DNA of 64,000 nucleotides from RYN-230 sp963768945 (GCA_963768945.1 CAVYJW010000008.1:310001-374000); one strand, 5' to 3'. Positions 23,768 to 32,932 are shown, counted from the stretch's first letter. The notes: generated by a model not told the origin, from the letters alone. Numbers and translations: made by a program.

Positions 23768-24973
23768 GTGAAACCCAGTGAGCGTGACCCGGTGAGCGGG
23801 GTGATCGGGATGCCCGCGCCGGTGGGCCTGGTGCACGGCATGGGCAAGGAGCTGGTCGTGCCGGACTGGAGCCCGCTCACCAGCGCCGAGGTGCACACGG
23901 CGATGGCCTGCTATCCCCAGCCCGGCGGCGACGAGATGATCACCTGGCGCAGCCCGCGGCCGATGTCCGCGGCGGGCCTGATCCGCCGCGGCGGCATGGA
24001 CCTGTTCGTGAAGCGGCACCACGTCCGGGTGCGCACGTCTGCGCAGCTTGCCGTGGAGCACGCATTCATCGGTCACCTGCGGGCCCGTGGCATCGCGGCG
24101 CCTGCGGTGCTGCGGGCCGCGGATGGGGCCACCGCCACGCAGCACGGCGACTTCGTCTACGAGGTGCACGAGCTGGCGGGCGGGCTCGATGTGTACCGGG
24201 ACGCGGTGTCCTGGACCCCGTACGCCAGCCTCGGCCACGCCTGGGCGGCCGGGGCAGCGCTGGCCCGGCTGCACGTCGCGGCGGACCGCTTCCCGTTGCC
24301 GGCCCGGGTCCCCGCCGTGCTCACCAGCGGCTGCGAGATCATCGTTGCCGCCGACCCGCTGGCGGAGGTCAAGTGGCTGGCCGGGCGGCGCCCGGGGCTG
24401 GCGGGATACCTGGACGGCCGCGCCTGGCCGGACGACCTCACCCGGCACGTGCTGCCCGCCATCCGGCGCGCCGCACCGCTGCTGGCCGGGCTGCCCCGGC
24501 AGTGGGGGCACGGGGACTGGCACCCGTCCAACCTGACCTGGACGTCGGCAGGCCGGGACGCCGTCGTGGCCGGCGTGTTCGACTTCGGGCTGGCCAACCG
24601 GACCTTCGCGGTGCACGACCTGGCCACGGCGCTGGAGAGGGCCACCGTGTCCTGGCTCGACCTCACTGACCCGGACGGGCCCAGTCCGGGCCGGGCCGAG
24701 GCGGACCTGGACGCGATCGACGCGCTCCTGGACGGCTACGAGTCGGTCCGCCCGCTCTCCCCGGCCGAGGCCGCCGCACTGCCCGAGGTGTTCCCCGTGG
24801 CGCACGTCGAGTACGCGCTGTCCGAGGTCGAGTACTTCGCCCAGGTGGTCAGTTCGCCCGCCAACGCCGACCTCGCCTACGACGGATACCTCCTCGGTCA
24901 TGCCGCCTGGTTCACCACCCCCGACGGCGCCGCCGTCCTCGACCACCTGCGCCGCCGCGCCGCCACCGCCTGA
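23768..24973 (+). CDS. APH/ThiK-fold kinase under a TPP riboswitch, candidate thiamine kinase
   Basis: Up to 401 residues; start uncertain among GTG 23768 and several in-frame GTG/ATG codons to 23810. It is an aminoglycoside-phosphotransferase-fold kinase: N-lobe lysine in MDLFVKRHHVRV, catalytic Brenner motif GHGDWHPSNLTW and metal-binding FDFGLANR. APH-fold kinases act on aminoglycosides, choline, homoserine or thiamine. The TPP riboswitch immediately upstream argues for a vitamin B1 substrate, such as thiamine or its hydroxyethylthiazole/pyrimidine precursors. No other thi gene is nearby. Fold is certain; substrate is inferred from regulation. Confidence 0.88.
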   Translation: MKPSERDPVSGVIGMPAPVGLVHGMGKELVVPDWSPLTSAEVHTAMACYPQPGGDEMITWRSPRPMSAAGLIRRGGMDLFVKRHHVRVRTSAQLAVEHAFIGHLRARGIAAPAVLRAADGATATQHGDFVYEVHELAGGLDVYRDAVSWTPYASLGHAWAAGAALARLHVAADRFPLPARVPAVLTSGCEIIVAADPLAEVKWLAGRRPGLAGYLDGRAWPDDLTRHVLPAIRRAAPLLAGLPRQWGHGDWHPSNLTWTSAGRDAVVAGVFDFGLANRTFAVHDLATALERATVSWLDLTDPDGPSPGRAEADLDAIDALLDGYESVRPLSPAEAAALPEVFPVAHVEYALSEVEYFAQVVSSPANADLAYDGYLLGHAAWFTTPDGAAVLDHLRRRAATA

Positions 24974-25016
24974 ACGGAACTCGCCCACGCTGTACCCGCA
25001 TCACCAGCGCCATGGG

Positions 25017-25031
25017 TCACATTGATCATGG
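25017..25031. repeat. Dispersed 15-bp repeat, copy 1
   Basis: TCACATTGATCATGG, also at 54324-54338; both are followed within 4-5 nt by GCCGAC. It lies in the gap after the kinase gene. Function is unknown. Confidence 0.5.
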
Positions 25032-25229
25032 GCGGTGCCGACGTTTCCCGCGCCAGTCTCCAGACTCTGTTGCAACACCCTGGGATGATCAGGGTCCCGG
25101 GGTCCCGGGGAGGGGACTGGAGGGTCCTGTGGCGGGTCCGAGGCTGACGCGGGAAACGCGGGCGGGAGGGGCCAGTGTGACTGGGGGGCACGGGGCCCCG
25201 GACTGGCCGGGCCGGCCCTTTAGGCTGCG

Positions 25230-26651
25230 GTGGTGGATCTCGAGCGGTGGGTGGGGCAGGCGGTCGCGGCGAACCGGGAGTGGGCGGAGGCGTCTGGGCC
25301 GTTTACCCCGCATCCCTCGCTGGACGTCAGCGACGAGCGGTTCGGGGCGGCGTTCGCCGAGTTCGCGGACCGCCTGGCGGACAACTACCCCTTCTTCCAC
25401 CCCCGGTACGCGGGGCAGATGCTCAAGCCGCCGCACCCGGCCGCCGTGGCCGGGTACCTGGCCGCCATGCTGATCAACCCGAACAACCACGCGCTGGACG
25501 GCGGCCCGGCCACCGCCCGGATGGAGCGCGAGGTGACCGCGCAGCTCGCGGCCATGTTCGGCTTCGGCACCCACCTGGGCCACCTCACCACCAGCGGCAC
25601 CATCGCCAACCTGGAGGCCCTGTTCGTGGCCCGCGAGCTGCACCCGCGCCGGGGCATCGCGTTCAGCGCGGACGCGCACTACACGCACAGCCGGATGTGC
25701 GGGCTGCTGGGCGTGGTGGGCCACCCGGTCGCCGTGGACCGCCGCGGGCGGATGGACCTCGACGCCCTGGATGATCTGCTGCGCACCGGGCGGGTGGGCA
25801 CCGTGGTGCTGACCGCGGGCACGACCGGGCTGGGCGCGATCGACCCCATCCACGAGGCCCTCGGCCTCTGCCAGCGGCACGGCGCCCGCATCCACGTGGA
25901 CGCGGCGTACGGCGGGTTCTTCACGATCCTTGCCCGCGCCGAAGACGCTGAGGAGCAGGACGCCGAAGACGCCCAGCAGCACAGTCCCGAAAGCGCCGAG
26001 CAGCACAGCGGCCTGCCAGCCGCGCCGTGGCGGGCCATCGCCGAGTGCGACTCGGTGGTGGTAGATCCGCACAAGCACGGGCTGCAGCCCTACGGCTGCG
26101 GGGCCGTGCTGTTCCGCGATCCCGGGGTGGCGCGGTTCTACCTGCACGACTCGCCGTACACCTACTTCACCTCCGCGGACCTGCACCTGGGGGAGATCAG
26201 CCTGGAGTGTTCCCGGGCAGGCGCGGCCGCGGCGGCCCTGTGGCTCACGTTCCGGCTGCTGCCCCCGACCCCGGACGGGCTGGGAGAGGTGCTCGCCGCC
26301 GGGCGGCGGGCGGCGCTGGCCTGGTCAGCGCTGATCGAGAAGTCCGCCGTGCTGGAGCTGTACCAAGAGCCCGAGCTGGACATCGTCAGTTATTTCCCGG
26401 TCACCGAACCGGCCGCGCTGTCCCGGATCGACCAGGCCTCGGAGCGGATCCTGCAGGCCGGGATGACCGGCCCCGATCCGGTGTTCCTCAGCACGCTGCG
26501 CGCCGACGCGGGCGCGTTCCTGGCCCGGCACGAATCGGTGAGAGACGACGCGCCCGGGGCCCGCATTCTGCGCAGCGTGCTGATGAAACCGGAAGCGGAG
26601 ACCTACCTGCCGCACCTGCACGAGCGGGTCGAGCGGCTGGCGCGCGGCTGA
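25230..26651 (+). CDS. PLP-dependent group II decarboxylase-like protein
   Basis: 473 residues starting at GTG 25230 (or GTG 25233). It is a fold-type I PLP enzyme of the glutamate/aromatic amino-acid decarboxylase group: LTTSGTIANLEAL (phosphate site), HVDAAYGGFF (the Asp that pairs with the pyridine nitrogen), and VVVDPHKHGLQPYGCG with the Schiff-base lysine at about residue 282. A charged insertion (EDAEEQDAEDAQQHSPESAE) follows the Asp motif. Length and motifs fit amino-acid decarboxylases, but relatives also include tyrosine or aspartate 1-decarboxylases, so the substrate is open. Confidence 0.88.
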   Translation: MVDLERWVGQAVAANREWAEASGPFTPHPSLDVSDERFGAAFAEFADRLADNYPFFHPRYAGQMLKPPHPAAVAGYLAAMLINPNNHALDGGPATARMEREVTAQLAAMFGFGTHLGHLTTSGTIANLEALFVARELHPRRGIAFSADAHYTHSRMCGLLGVVGHPVAVDRRGRMDLDALDDLLRTGRVGTVVLTAGTTGLGAIDPIHEALGLCQRHGARIHVDAAYGGFFTILARAEDAEEQDAEDAQQHSPESAEQHSGLPAAPWRAIAECDSVVVDPHKHGLQPYGCGAVLFRDPGVARFYLHDSPYTYFTSADLHLGEISLECSRAGAAAAALWLTFRLLPPTPDGLGEVLAAGRRAALAWSALIEKSAVLELYQEPELDIVSYFPVTEPAALSRIDQASERILQAGMTGPDPVFLSTLRADAGAFLARHESVRDDAPGARILRSVLMKPEAETYLPHLHERVERLARG

Positions 26652-26752
26652 GCCGGGCTCCCCTGTCCCGGGCCTCCCCTGTCCCGGGCTGGCGGCCCCC
26701 GCTGCCCTGGGCGTTCCCGATACCCGGGCTGTATCGCGACGGTGACTCCCTG

Positions 26753-26803
26753 TTGTACATGCTGCCGGGTAGGGCTAGCATCCAGGGATCAAAGCGTTTC
26801 GCT
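26753..26803 (+). promoter_or_regulatory. Promoter and LacI-type operator before the LacI gene
   Basis: TTGTAC (26753-26758) and TAGCAT (26776-26781) are separated by exactly 17 nt, a good sigma-70-like promoter. Just downstream lies AAAGCGTTTCG (26791-26801), similar to LacI-family operators. This arrangement implies that the gene is self-repressed. It also argues that translation begins at TTG 26819 rather than at the in-frame ATG 26759, which would lie upstream of the transcript start. Confidence 0.55.
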
Positions 26804-26818
26804 CCCCCGGACGGGACC

Positions 26819-27823
26819 TTGGTCAAGATCTCTGACGTGGCGCGGCACGCCGATGTCTCGCCGAGCACCGTGTCCTACGTGCTCAGCGGCAAGCGCTCGA
26901 TCTCGGAGCGGACCCGGCTGCGCGTGCTGGACAGCATGGCTACGCTCGGCTACCGCCCGCACGCGGGTCCCCGGGCCCTGGCCAGCAGCCGTTCCAACGT
27001 CATCGCGCTGGTCGTTCCGCTGCGCCCCGGTTCCTGCGTGCCGGTCCTCATGCAGATCGCCATCGCAGTGGTGACCGCGGCCCGCGGCTACGGCCACGAC
27101 GTGCTGCTGCTGACCCAGGATGAGGGCGTCAGCGGCCTGCAACGGGTCGCCGGCGCCTCGCTGGCGGACGCGATTATCGTGATGGACGTGGAAACCCGCG
27201 ACGTGCGGCTGCCGGTGCTCCGCGACCTGAGGCTGCCTGCGGTGCTGATCGGCTTCCCGGCCGAGCCTGCCGGGCTGACCTGCATCGACCTGGACTTCGA
27301 GGCTGCCGGGCGAGCCGCCGCCGAGCACCTGGCCGCGGCGGGCTGCCGCGACGTCGCGCTGATCGGCGCGCCGCCGGAGGTGTACCGGCGCGGCACCGGC
27401 TTCGCCCAGCGCACCCAGGCCGGCTTCGAGCGGGCCGCGCGGGCGCACGGGCTGCACCCGGCCACCTGGCCCTGTGACCCGGCGCCGGGCGCCGTCCGGG
27501 CCACCGTCACCAGGCTGCTGAGGGACCGCCCCGGGCTGGACGGGATCGTGGTGCACAACGAATCGGCCCTCGGCCCGCTGCTCGACGCGTTCCGCGCGGC
27601 GGGCCGCCGGATCGGCGAGGACCTGACGGTGCTCGCGATGTGCCGCGGTGAGCTGGCCGAGCAGGCCACCCCGCCGCTGACCTCGATCACCATCCCGGCC
27701 GACGAGATGGGCAGGCAGGCGGTCGGGCTGCTGATGGCCAAGCTGGACGGCCAGCCGGTGCCCGGGGCCACACTGCTCGCCCCGCAGCTCACCGTCCGCG
27801 CCAGCACGCTCAGCTGCGGCTGA
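26819..27823 (+). CDS. LacI family transcriptional regulator
   Basis: 334 residues from TTG 26819, the conserved LacI start (LVKISDVARHADVSPSTVSY). The HTH and hinge (ISERTRLRVLDSMATLGYRP) are followed by a periplasmic-binding-protein-like effector domain: VVPLRPGS, DLDFEAAGRAAAEHL, DGIVVHNES and PPLTSITIPADEMGR. It binds DNA as a dimer and is released by a small ligand, probably a sugar or nucleoside. The candidate operator overlapping its own promoter suggests autoregulation. The next genes converge on it, so it may control the decarboxylase gene or distant targets. Confidence 0.92.
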   Translation: MVKISDVARHADVSPSTVSYVLSGKRSISERTRLRVLDSMATLGYRPHAGPRALASSRSNVIALVVPLRPGSCVPVLMQIAIAVVTAARGYGHDVLLLTQDEGVSGLQRVAGASLADAIIVMDVETRDVRLPVLRDLRLPAVLIGFPAEPAGLTCIDLDFEAAGRAAAEHLAAAGCRDVALIGAPPEVYRRGTGFAQRTQAGFERAARAHGLHPATWPCDPAPGAVRATVTRLLRDRPGLDGIVVHNESALGPLLDAFRAAGRRIGEDLTVLAMCRGELAEQATPPLTSITIPADEMGRQAVGLLMAKLDGQPVPGATLLAPQLTVRASTLSCG

Positions 27824-28178
27824 GCACGTCCCTGACCCGGATCAGCAGCTGCTCCGGGGTGAACGGCTTGATGAGGTAGCTGTCCGCGCCGGCCGCGAAG
27901 CCGCGCGCGATGTCCGAGTCCTGCACGCTCGCGCTCATCAGCAGGATAGGCAGCCGCCGGGTGGCCGGAGTGCGCCGGAGCCGCTCGGTCAAGTCGAACC
28001 CGTTGAGCCGCGGCATCATCACGTCCAGCACCGCCAGGTCCGGTACCCGGTCCGCGGCCAGCTGGAACGCCTCTTCGCCGTCCCGGGCCTCGATGATGCG
28101 GTACCCGGAGCGGCTGAGCCGGTAAACGACCAGCTCGCGAATGTCCTGCTCGTCGTCGGCAACCAGGATGGTGGCCAT
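27810..28178 (-). CDS. Single-domain response regulator
   Basis: 122 residues from ATG 28178: a receiver domain only. Acidic pocket DDEQD, phosphoacceptor Asp in LAVLDVMMPRLNGFD, Thr/Ser in LLMSAS, and the conserved Lys in LIKPFTPEQLL. There is no output domain, so it works like CheY/Spo0F through protein contacts. It is 52 nt downstream of the sensor kinase gene in the same direction and is its likely partner. Its stop overlaps the end of the LacI gene by 14 bp (convergent). Confidence 0.93.
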   Translation of the reverse strand: MATILVADDEQDIRELVVYRLSRSGYRIIEARDGEEAFQLAADRVPDLAVLDVMMPRLNGFDLTERLRRTPATRRLPILLMSASVQDSDIARGFAAGADSYLIKPFTPEQLLIRVRDVLSRS

Positions 28179-28230
28179 CTCACCGTCCGGCTGGCTGGAG
28201 GCCGGCTGCGGGGAGCCGGCTGGGACCCGG

Positions 28231-31143
28231 TCACAGGCTCGCCTCCGCCGCGACGTGCAGCGGGATCTCCACCACGAACCTGGTGCCGCTGCCGCCGGAG
28301 TCCGCGATCCGGATCGTCCCGCCGTGCGCCCCGGCGATGGCTTTGCTGATGGCCAGGCCCAGCCCGGTTCCCGCGGTGCCGGTCGCCGTGGACGCCCGGT
28401 AGAAGCGCTCGAACAGGTGCGCCCGTTCCGCGGCCGGGATCCCGATCCCGCTGTCGGTGACCTCGATCTGGCAGCTGCCGTCCTGCTCACCGACCCGGAC
28501 CCGGACCTGACCGCCCTCCGGGGTGAACTTGACCGCGTTGGACACCAGGTTGCTGAGCAGCTGGCTCAGCCGTAGCCGGTCGCCGTGCACCACGACGACC
28601 GGCCCGGTGTCGGCGGTCAGCTCGATATGCTTCGCCGCCGCCATCCCCGCGAACAGCGTGACGGTCTCACCGACCAGCTCGCCGATATCGACGTCGGCCA
28701 TTTCCAGGGTGAACCGTCCCGCATCCATCTGCCCGATCAGAAGCAGGTCACCCACCAGCCGCATGAGCCGGTCGCTGTTCCGCTTGACGGTGGTCAGGAA
28801 GCGGTGCTGTTCCTCGTTCAGCGGGCCGGGCTCGCCGTCCAGCAGGATGTGCAGCCAGCCGTCCATCGCCGCCAGCGGGGTCCGCAGCTCATGCGAGACC
28901 GTGGACACGAACTGGTCCTTCAGCCGGGCCGCCGCCTCGTCGCTCCGCTTGCGCTCCGCGTACTGGAACAGCTGGGCGGTGATGGTCTCGATCGCCTCAG
29001 GCTGACCGTCACTGCGCGGCAGGCTGGAGCCAATCAGCTGCACCACACCGGCCACCCGGCCGTCCCGCACGACCGGGACCGCCAGCTCGCCCGGCGGCAG
29101 CCCGTCCCCGGGCCGCGGCGGCCGGACCAGGCTGGCCGACCCGGGCACGTACACATGCTGGCCCTGCTGCCAGGCCTGGCCGACTGCGCCCTGCCCCCGG
29201 ATCACGCTCTCGTGGCTCAGCAGCGCCAGCTGCTCTTCCCAGGCAGGGCGCGCGTACGCCGACTGGCAGTGCATCTCGCCGTCCTCATCCGACGCCCAGG
29301 CCAGGCTCATCTGCCAGCCGAGCTCATCGCAGCAGAGCCTGAGGACCCGGGGCAGCGCTTCCTGGATCGACTCCGCCTCGGCCAGTACCCGGGCCGTCCG
29401 GTACTGGGCAGCGAGCTGATGCTCGGCCTGCCTGCTGTCCGTGATATCGCGGAAAGTGACGACGAGACCGTTGACCGTTTCCCCGTCGAACAGCGGAAAG
29501 CCGGAGCAGTTGACAGGAAACGGCGTGCCGTCCTTCCGCCAGAACACCTCACCGCCGAACCGCGCGCCGGCCCGGCCGTACATAGTGCGGGTGAGCGGGC
29601 ACTGGTCCGCCGGGTAGGGGCTCCCGTCTTCATGACTATGGTGCAGGAGCTCATGGGCGTCCTGGCCGAGCACCTCGGCCTCGGCGTAGCCGGTCTGCTC
29701 CAGGGCGGCGCGGTTGATGAAGGTGATCCGCCCCTCGTGGTCCCTGCGGTAGATGCCCTCGTCGGTCGAGTCCATCAGGGTCTGGAGTTCCGCGGCGGCG
29801 ACTTCCAGCCGCCGCAGGCCCAGGGCCTCGGCGCAGGCCAGCGCCGCGCTCTGGGCCAGGTCACCGAGACTGGCGATCTCTGCCGGGGTGAACGGCGCGT
29901 CGCCGGTCCGGCCCAGGCTGAGGACGCCCATGGCCCGCCCGCGGTGCGCCAGCGGCAGGTGGATCTCGTGCTGGACCTGCCGGTCGCCGGTCAGCCCGGG
30001 GAGGCGCAGTGAAGCCTCGGGGGCGTCGGCGGTAATCGGCTGCAGCTCCGCGATGGCCCGCCCCGCGAGACCCTGCCCGGCGGGCAGCTCCGGCACGAAG
30101 TCCCCGGCCCGGGCCCCCCGGCAGGCACGGAACGTGATTACCCCGGCCTGCTCGTTCAGGAGGTACAGCACCCCGATCTGAGCCTGGGCGTAGTCGGCGA
30201 TCTCGCGGAGGGTGACCGTGGCCACCCCGTCCACCTGCGTCTGCGCGACGAGCTGCGCGCTGAACCGGTGCTGGGCCTCCGCTTTCTCCTTCTGCTCCTC
30301 CATCGCGGCGAGCATGCTCTGCAGCTCGGCCTGCTGGCCCTGGAGCTCGGCGTTCTGCTGCTCCACCTCGTCCCGCGCCGCCGCGAGTTCCCGCGCCATG
30401 GCATTGAAGCCCGCGGCCAGCTCGCCGACCTCGGCCGCCCCGCGCTCGGGAACCCGCGCGGACAGGTCCCCCCTGCGCAGCCGGCCGACGGCCACGGCCA
30501 GACGCTGAACCGGGCGCACCACCGTCCGGTTCAAGCCGATCGCGCCGCCCACGAGCAGAATCGCCGTGGCGGCCAGGCCGGCCAGGCCGAAGACCAGGGC
30601 CACCGTGGCATTGTGATCCGCCTCGGCGCGGCGCTGCGCGGCGAGGGCCTGCTGGTGCCGGTCCAGGGCGGCGAACTGCCGCCGGATGGCGACCAAAGGC
30701 TGCTTGGCCGCGCTGGAGTCCGCCGTACGCCGGGCCGCGCCCAGGTTCGACCGGCTCAGCCTGATGATCGGCGAGGTCCAGCGGCGGACGTAGGCCGCGA
30801 TCGCGGCGCTGATCGACGTCACCCGGGCGTGCAGCTCGGCGTTGCCGGCGGTTAGCTTGTTGAGCTGCCGGGCCTGGACTGGGTAACTCCCGAGGGCGTC
30901 CTGGTAGGGCTCGAGCTGGACGGGCTGGCCCGTGAGCAGGTAGATCCGTACTCCGGTCGCCAGGTCGAGTGTGGATTCCTCGAGTGCGTTCGACGTGGCG
31001 AGGACGTTCACGGCCTGGTTGTCCTGGCGTTCCTCGGCGCGCAGGCTACGGAACGCGAGGAAAAGGACGGCGAACTCGCCGAGTACCACCGCGGCGATCA
31101 CGATGCTCGCCAGCACGGTCCGGCGGGTCAGGCCGGACCTCAT
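28231..31143 (-). CDS. Multi-sensor histidine kinase (CHASE3-like, HAMP, GAF, PAS, GAF, HisKA, HATPase)
   Basis: 970 residues. Helix 11-33, an extracellular CHASE3-like region (~40-170), helix ~180-200, HAMP (RPVQRLAVAVGRLRRGDLSA), a coiled coil (EVEQQNAELQGQQAELQSM), a GAF domain (~300-440), a PAS domain (~450-570; GRITFINRAALEQTGY), a second GAF (~580-710), HisKA with the phosphoaccepting His in VSHELRTPLAAMDGW (about residue 752) and HATPase (N box LVSNAVKFT, G boxes DSGIGIP and GTGLGLAI). It autophosphorylates in response to an unknown signal and should pass phosphate to the response regulator encoded next. A pair of 10-bp direct repeats lies in its promoter region. Confidence 0.94.
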   Translation of the reverse strand: MRSGLTRRTVLASIVIAAVVLGEFAVLFLAFRSLRAEERQDNQAVNVLATSNALEESTLDLATGVRIYLLTGQPVQLEPYQDALGSYPVQARQLNKLTAGNAELHARVTSISAAIAAYVRRWTSPIIRLSRSNLGAARRTADSSAAKQPLVAIRRQFAALDRHQQALAAQRRAEADHNATVALVFGLAGLAATAILLVGGAIGLNRTVVRPVQRLAVAVGRLRRGDLSARVPERGAAEVGELAAGFNAMARELAAARDEVEQQNAELQGQQAELQSMLAAMEEQKEKAEAQHRFSAQLVAQTQVDGVATVTLREIADYAQAQIGVLYLLNEQAGVITFRACRGARAGDFVPELPAGQGLAGRAIAELQPITADAPEASLRLPGLTGDRQVQHEIHLPLAHRGRAMGVLSLGRTGDAPFTPAEIASLGDLAQSAALACAEALGLRRLEVAAAELQTLMDSTDEGIYRRDHEGRITFINRAALEQTGYAEAEVLGQDAHELLHHSHEDGSPYPADQCPLTRTMYGRAGARFGGEVFWRKDGTPFPVNCSGFPLFDGETVNGLVVTFRDITDSRQAEHQLAAQYRTARVLAEAESIQEALPRVLRLCCDELGWQMSLAWASDEDGEMHCQSAYARPAWEEQLALLSHESVIRGQGAVGQAWQQGQHVYVPGSASLVRPPRPGDGLPPGELAVPVVRDGRVAGVVQLIGSSLPRSDGQPEAIETITAQLFQYAERKRSDEAAARLKDQFVSTVSHELRTPLAAMDGWLHILLDGEPGPLNEEQHRFLTTVKRNSDRLMRLVGDLLLIGQMDAGRFTLEMADVDIGELVGETVTLFAGMAAAKHIELTADTGPVVVVHGDRLRLSQLLSNLVSNAVKFTPEGGQVRVRVGEQDGSCQIEVTDSGIGIPAAERAHLFERFYRASTATGTAGTGLGLAISKAIAGAHGGTIRIADSGGSGTRFVVEIPLHVAAEASL

Positions 31144-31224
31144 GCGGCCTTCCTGGTCGGCCTGGTCCAGCAGAACTGCCCCGGTGCAGTCATCTGACCT
31201 CGCCTCAGACCGGACGAAATCCGG

Positions 31225-31254
31225 TTACTCAGAGCAGTATATCCTTACTCCGAG
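31225..31254. promoter_or_regulatory. Direct repeats TTACTC(A/C)GAG, two helical turns apart
   Basis: TTACTCAGAG (31225-31234) and TTACTCCGAG (31245-31254) start exactly 20 bp apart, so they face the same side of the helix. The spacing is typical of tandem binding by a response-regulator dimer or activator. They lie 82 nt from the histidine kinase start and 126 nt from the divergent aldo/keto reductase start. Confidence 0.5.
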
Positions 31255-31379
31255 TAGTTTTCGGTAGGCCGCCCGCCCCGCGGGGGCGCATGGCTCAGTC
31301 CGCCAGCCGGCATTAGCCACCCCGCCGCACGACCCCGACGCGGAACTGAAAGGCTGGAGTTAACCCGCGAGGAGGATTC

Positions 31380-32243
31380 ATGGCGAGCAAAGCGACGGCC
31401 GCTGCGGCCGGCACCATCGAGATCGGCGGCGACCTCACGGTTAACCGGATGGGGTATGGCGCGATGCGGATCACGGGCGACGGGATCTGGGGCGCACCGC
31501 CGGACCGGGACCAGGCCCAGGCGGCGCTGCGCCGGGCACTCGAACTGGACGTCAACTTCATCGACACCGCCGACTCCTACGGCCCCGAGGTCAGCGAGAC
31601 CCTGATCGCCGAGACGCTGTACCCGTACCCGGACGACCTGGTCATCGCGACCAAGGCCGGCCTGGTGCGGCCCGGCCCGAACCGCTGGGAGCGGGATGGC
31701 CGCCCGGAGCACCTCCGCGAGGCGTGCGAGGGCAGCCTGCGGCGGCTGAGGCTGGAGCAGATCCCGCTCTACCAGTTCCACTCCCCCGACTCCAAGGTGC
31801 CGCTGGCCGACTCCATCGGCACGCTGGCCGAACTGAAGGCGGAGGGCAAGATCCGGCACGTCGGGGTGTCGAACTTCTCGGCGGAGCAGGTCGACGAGGC
31901 GCAGCGGATCGTCCCCGTGGTGTCGGTGCAGAACCGCTACAACGTGAATGACCGCTCCTCCGAGCCGGTCCTGGACCTGTGCACGCAGGAGACCCTCGCG
32001 TTCCTGCCGTGGGCGCCGATCCAGGAGACCGACCGGATCGCGGCGGTGCTCACTGCGGCGAAGCGGCTGGGGGTCAGCGAGCGGCAGATCGCGCTGGCGT
32101 GGCTGCTGGCCCACTCCCCGCAGATCCTGCCGATCCCGGGCTCCGGCTCGCCGCAGCACGTGGAGGACAACATCGCCGCCGCGGGCCTCGAGCTCACCGC
32201 GGAGGAGTACAACTCCATCACCGGCTCCATCGAAGTGGGCTGA
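31380..32243 (+). CDS. Aldo/keto reductase
   Basis: 287-residue AKR starting at ATG 31380 behind GAGGAGG. It begins with the two-strand hairpin, then GMGYGAMRITG-like sequence, catalytic Asp/Tyr in FIDTADSYGP, Lys in LVIATKAG, and His in LYQFHSPD. The NADPH-binding part shows GVSNFSAEQVDEA and LPIPGSGSPQHVEDN. It reduces aldehydes or ketones with NADPH in the cytoplasm; the substrate is unknown. It is divergent from the sensor kinase and is followed by a strong hairpin. Confidence 0.93.
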   Translation: MASKATAAAAGTIEIGGDLTVNRMGYGAMRITGDGIWGAPPDRDQAQAALRRALELDVNFIDTADSYGPEVSETLIAETLYPYPDDLVIATKAGLVRPGPNRWERDGRPEHLREACEGSLRRLRLEQIPLYQFHSPDSKVPLADSIGTLAELKAEGKIRHVGVSNFSAEQVDEAQRIVPVVSVQNRYNVNDRSSEPVLDLCTQETLAFLPWAPIQETDRIAAVLTAAKRLGVSERQIALAWLLAHSPQILPIPGSGSPQHVEDNIAAAGLELTAEEYNSITGSIEVG

Positions 32244-32278
32244 CCCAGCTGCCCAGCAGGTACCACGAGAACGGATGA

Positions 32279-32315
32279 CCCGTCCCCCCGGTGGGGGGGT
32301 TACCGGGGGGACGGG
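32279..32315. terminator. Strong hairpin terminator after the aldo/keto reductase
   Basis: Perfect 14-bp arms (CCCGTCCCCCCGGT and its reverse complement) around a 9-nt loop; the stem continues outward as GATGA/TCATC with one bulge. It lies 36 nt after the reductase stop and before a leftward fragment, so it probably terminates both directions. Confidence 0.8.
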
Positions 32316-32362
32316 GATCATCGAGCGGTCCCGTTAGCCAGGGACCGCGGCGCCGCTGCCGG

Positions 32363-32932
32363 TTAGGGCACCGACCACTGCTGGTTACTGCCTCCGTTGC
32401 AGGACCACAGGTCGAACTGGGTGCCCTGCGTGGTGTTGAACCCCGGGTCGAGCACGCACCTGCCGGACACCGGGTTCACCAGTTCGCCGTTGACGGCTAT
32501 CCATTGCTGGTTGGCACCACCGTTGCAGGTCCCCATTGCTGTCACAGTCACACATCTGCACCTTCGTGCCATCCGCAACCGACCCCCGTTGACGTCGGCG
32601 CACTCGGCGGTGTCGTCACCCGCGATGATATGCCCGGTCGGGGTGGCCGAACCGGCCAGGGGGACAGACAAGTTGTCGAACTGGCCCGTCTGGTAACCGG
32701 ACGTGCCAAAACCGACCATTCCCGAGGCGCATGTGGCGTCGGTGACGGACGCGACGGTAGTGCAGTTGATGGCCGCCGAGATGCTGCTCCCGTTGAAGGT
32801 CACGGCCAGGTGCTGCCAGGTGCCGGTGCCGGGGGCGGTCACCGTGCCACTGGCGAGGGTGGTGAGCGTGTCACTGGTGCCACGCTCCTGCGTTACGGTG
32901 GCTTCCGGAGTGCTAGTGACTGACCACCTCAC
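32363..32932 (-). pseudogene. Decayed fragment: LamG-like plus ricin-B lectin domain
   Basis: A remnant of a secreted glycosidase tail. The frame contains the end of a LamG-like domain (WQHLAVTFNGSSISAAINC, MVGFGTSGYQTGQFDNLSVP) and a ricin-type beta-trefoil (HIIAGDDTAECADVNGG, then NGGANQQWIAVNGELVNP and LWSCNGGSNQQWSVP). Between the two lectin parts the homologous sequence (SVADGTKVQMCDCDSNGD) lies in a different frame, so two compensating frameshifts are needed. No signal peptide or catalytic domain remains. The pattern resembles the C-terminus of GH59-type galactosylceramidases. It lies directly behind the phosphoesterase gene, with a 20-bp overlap. Confidence 0.75.
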
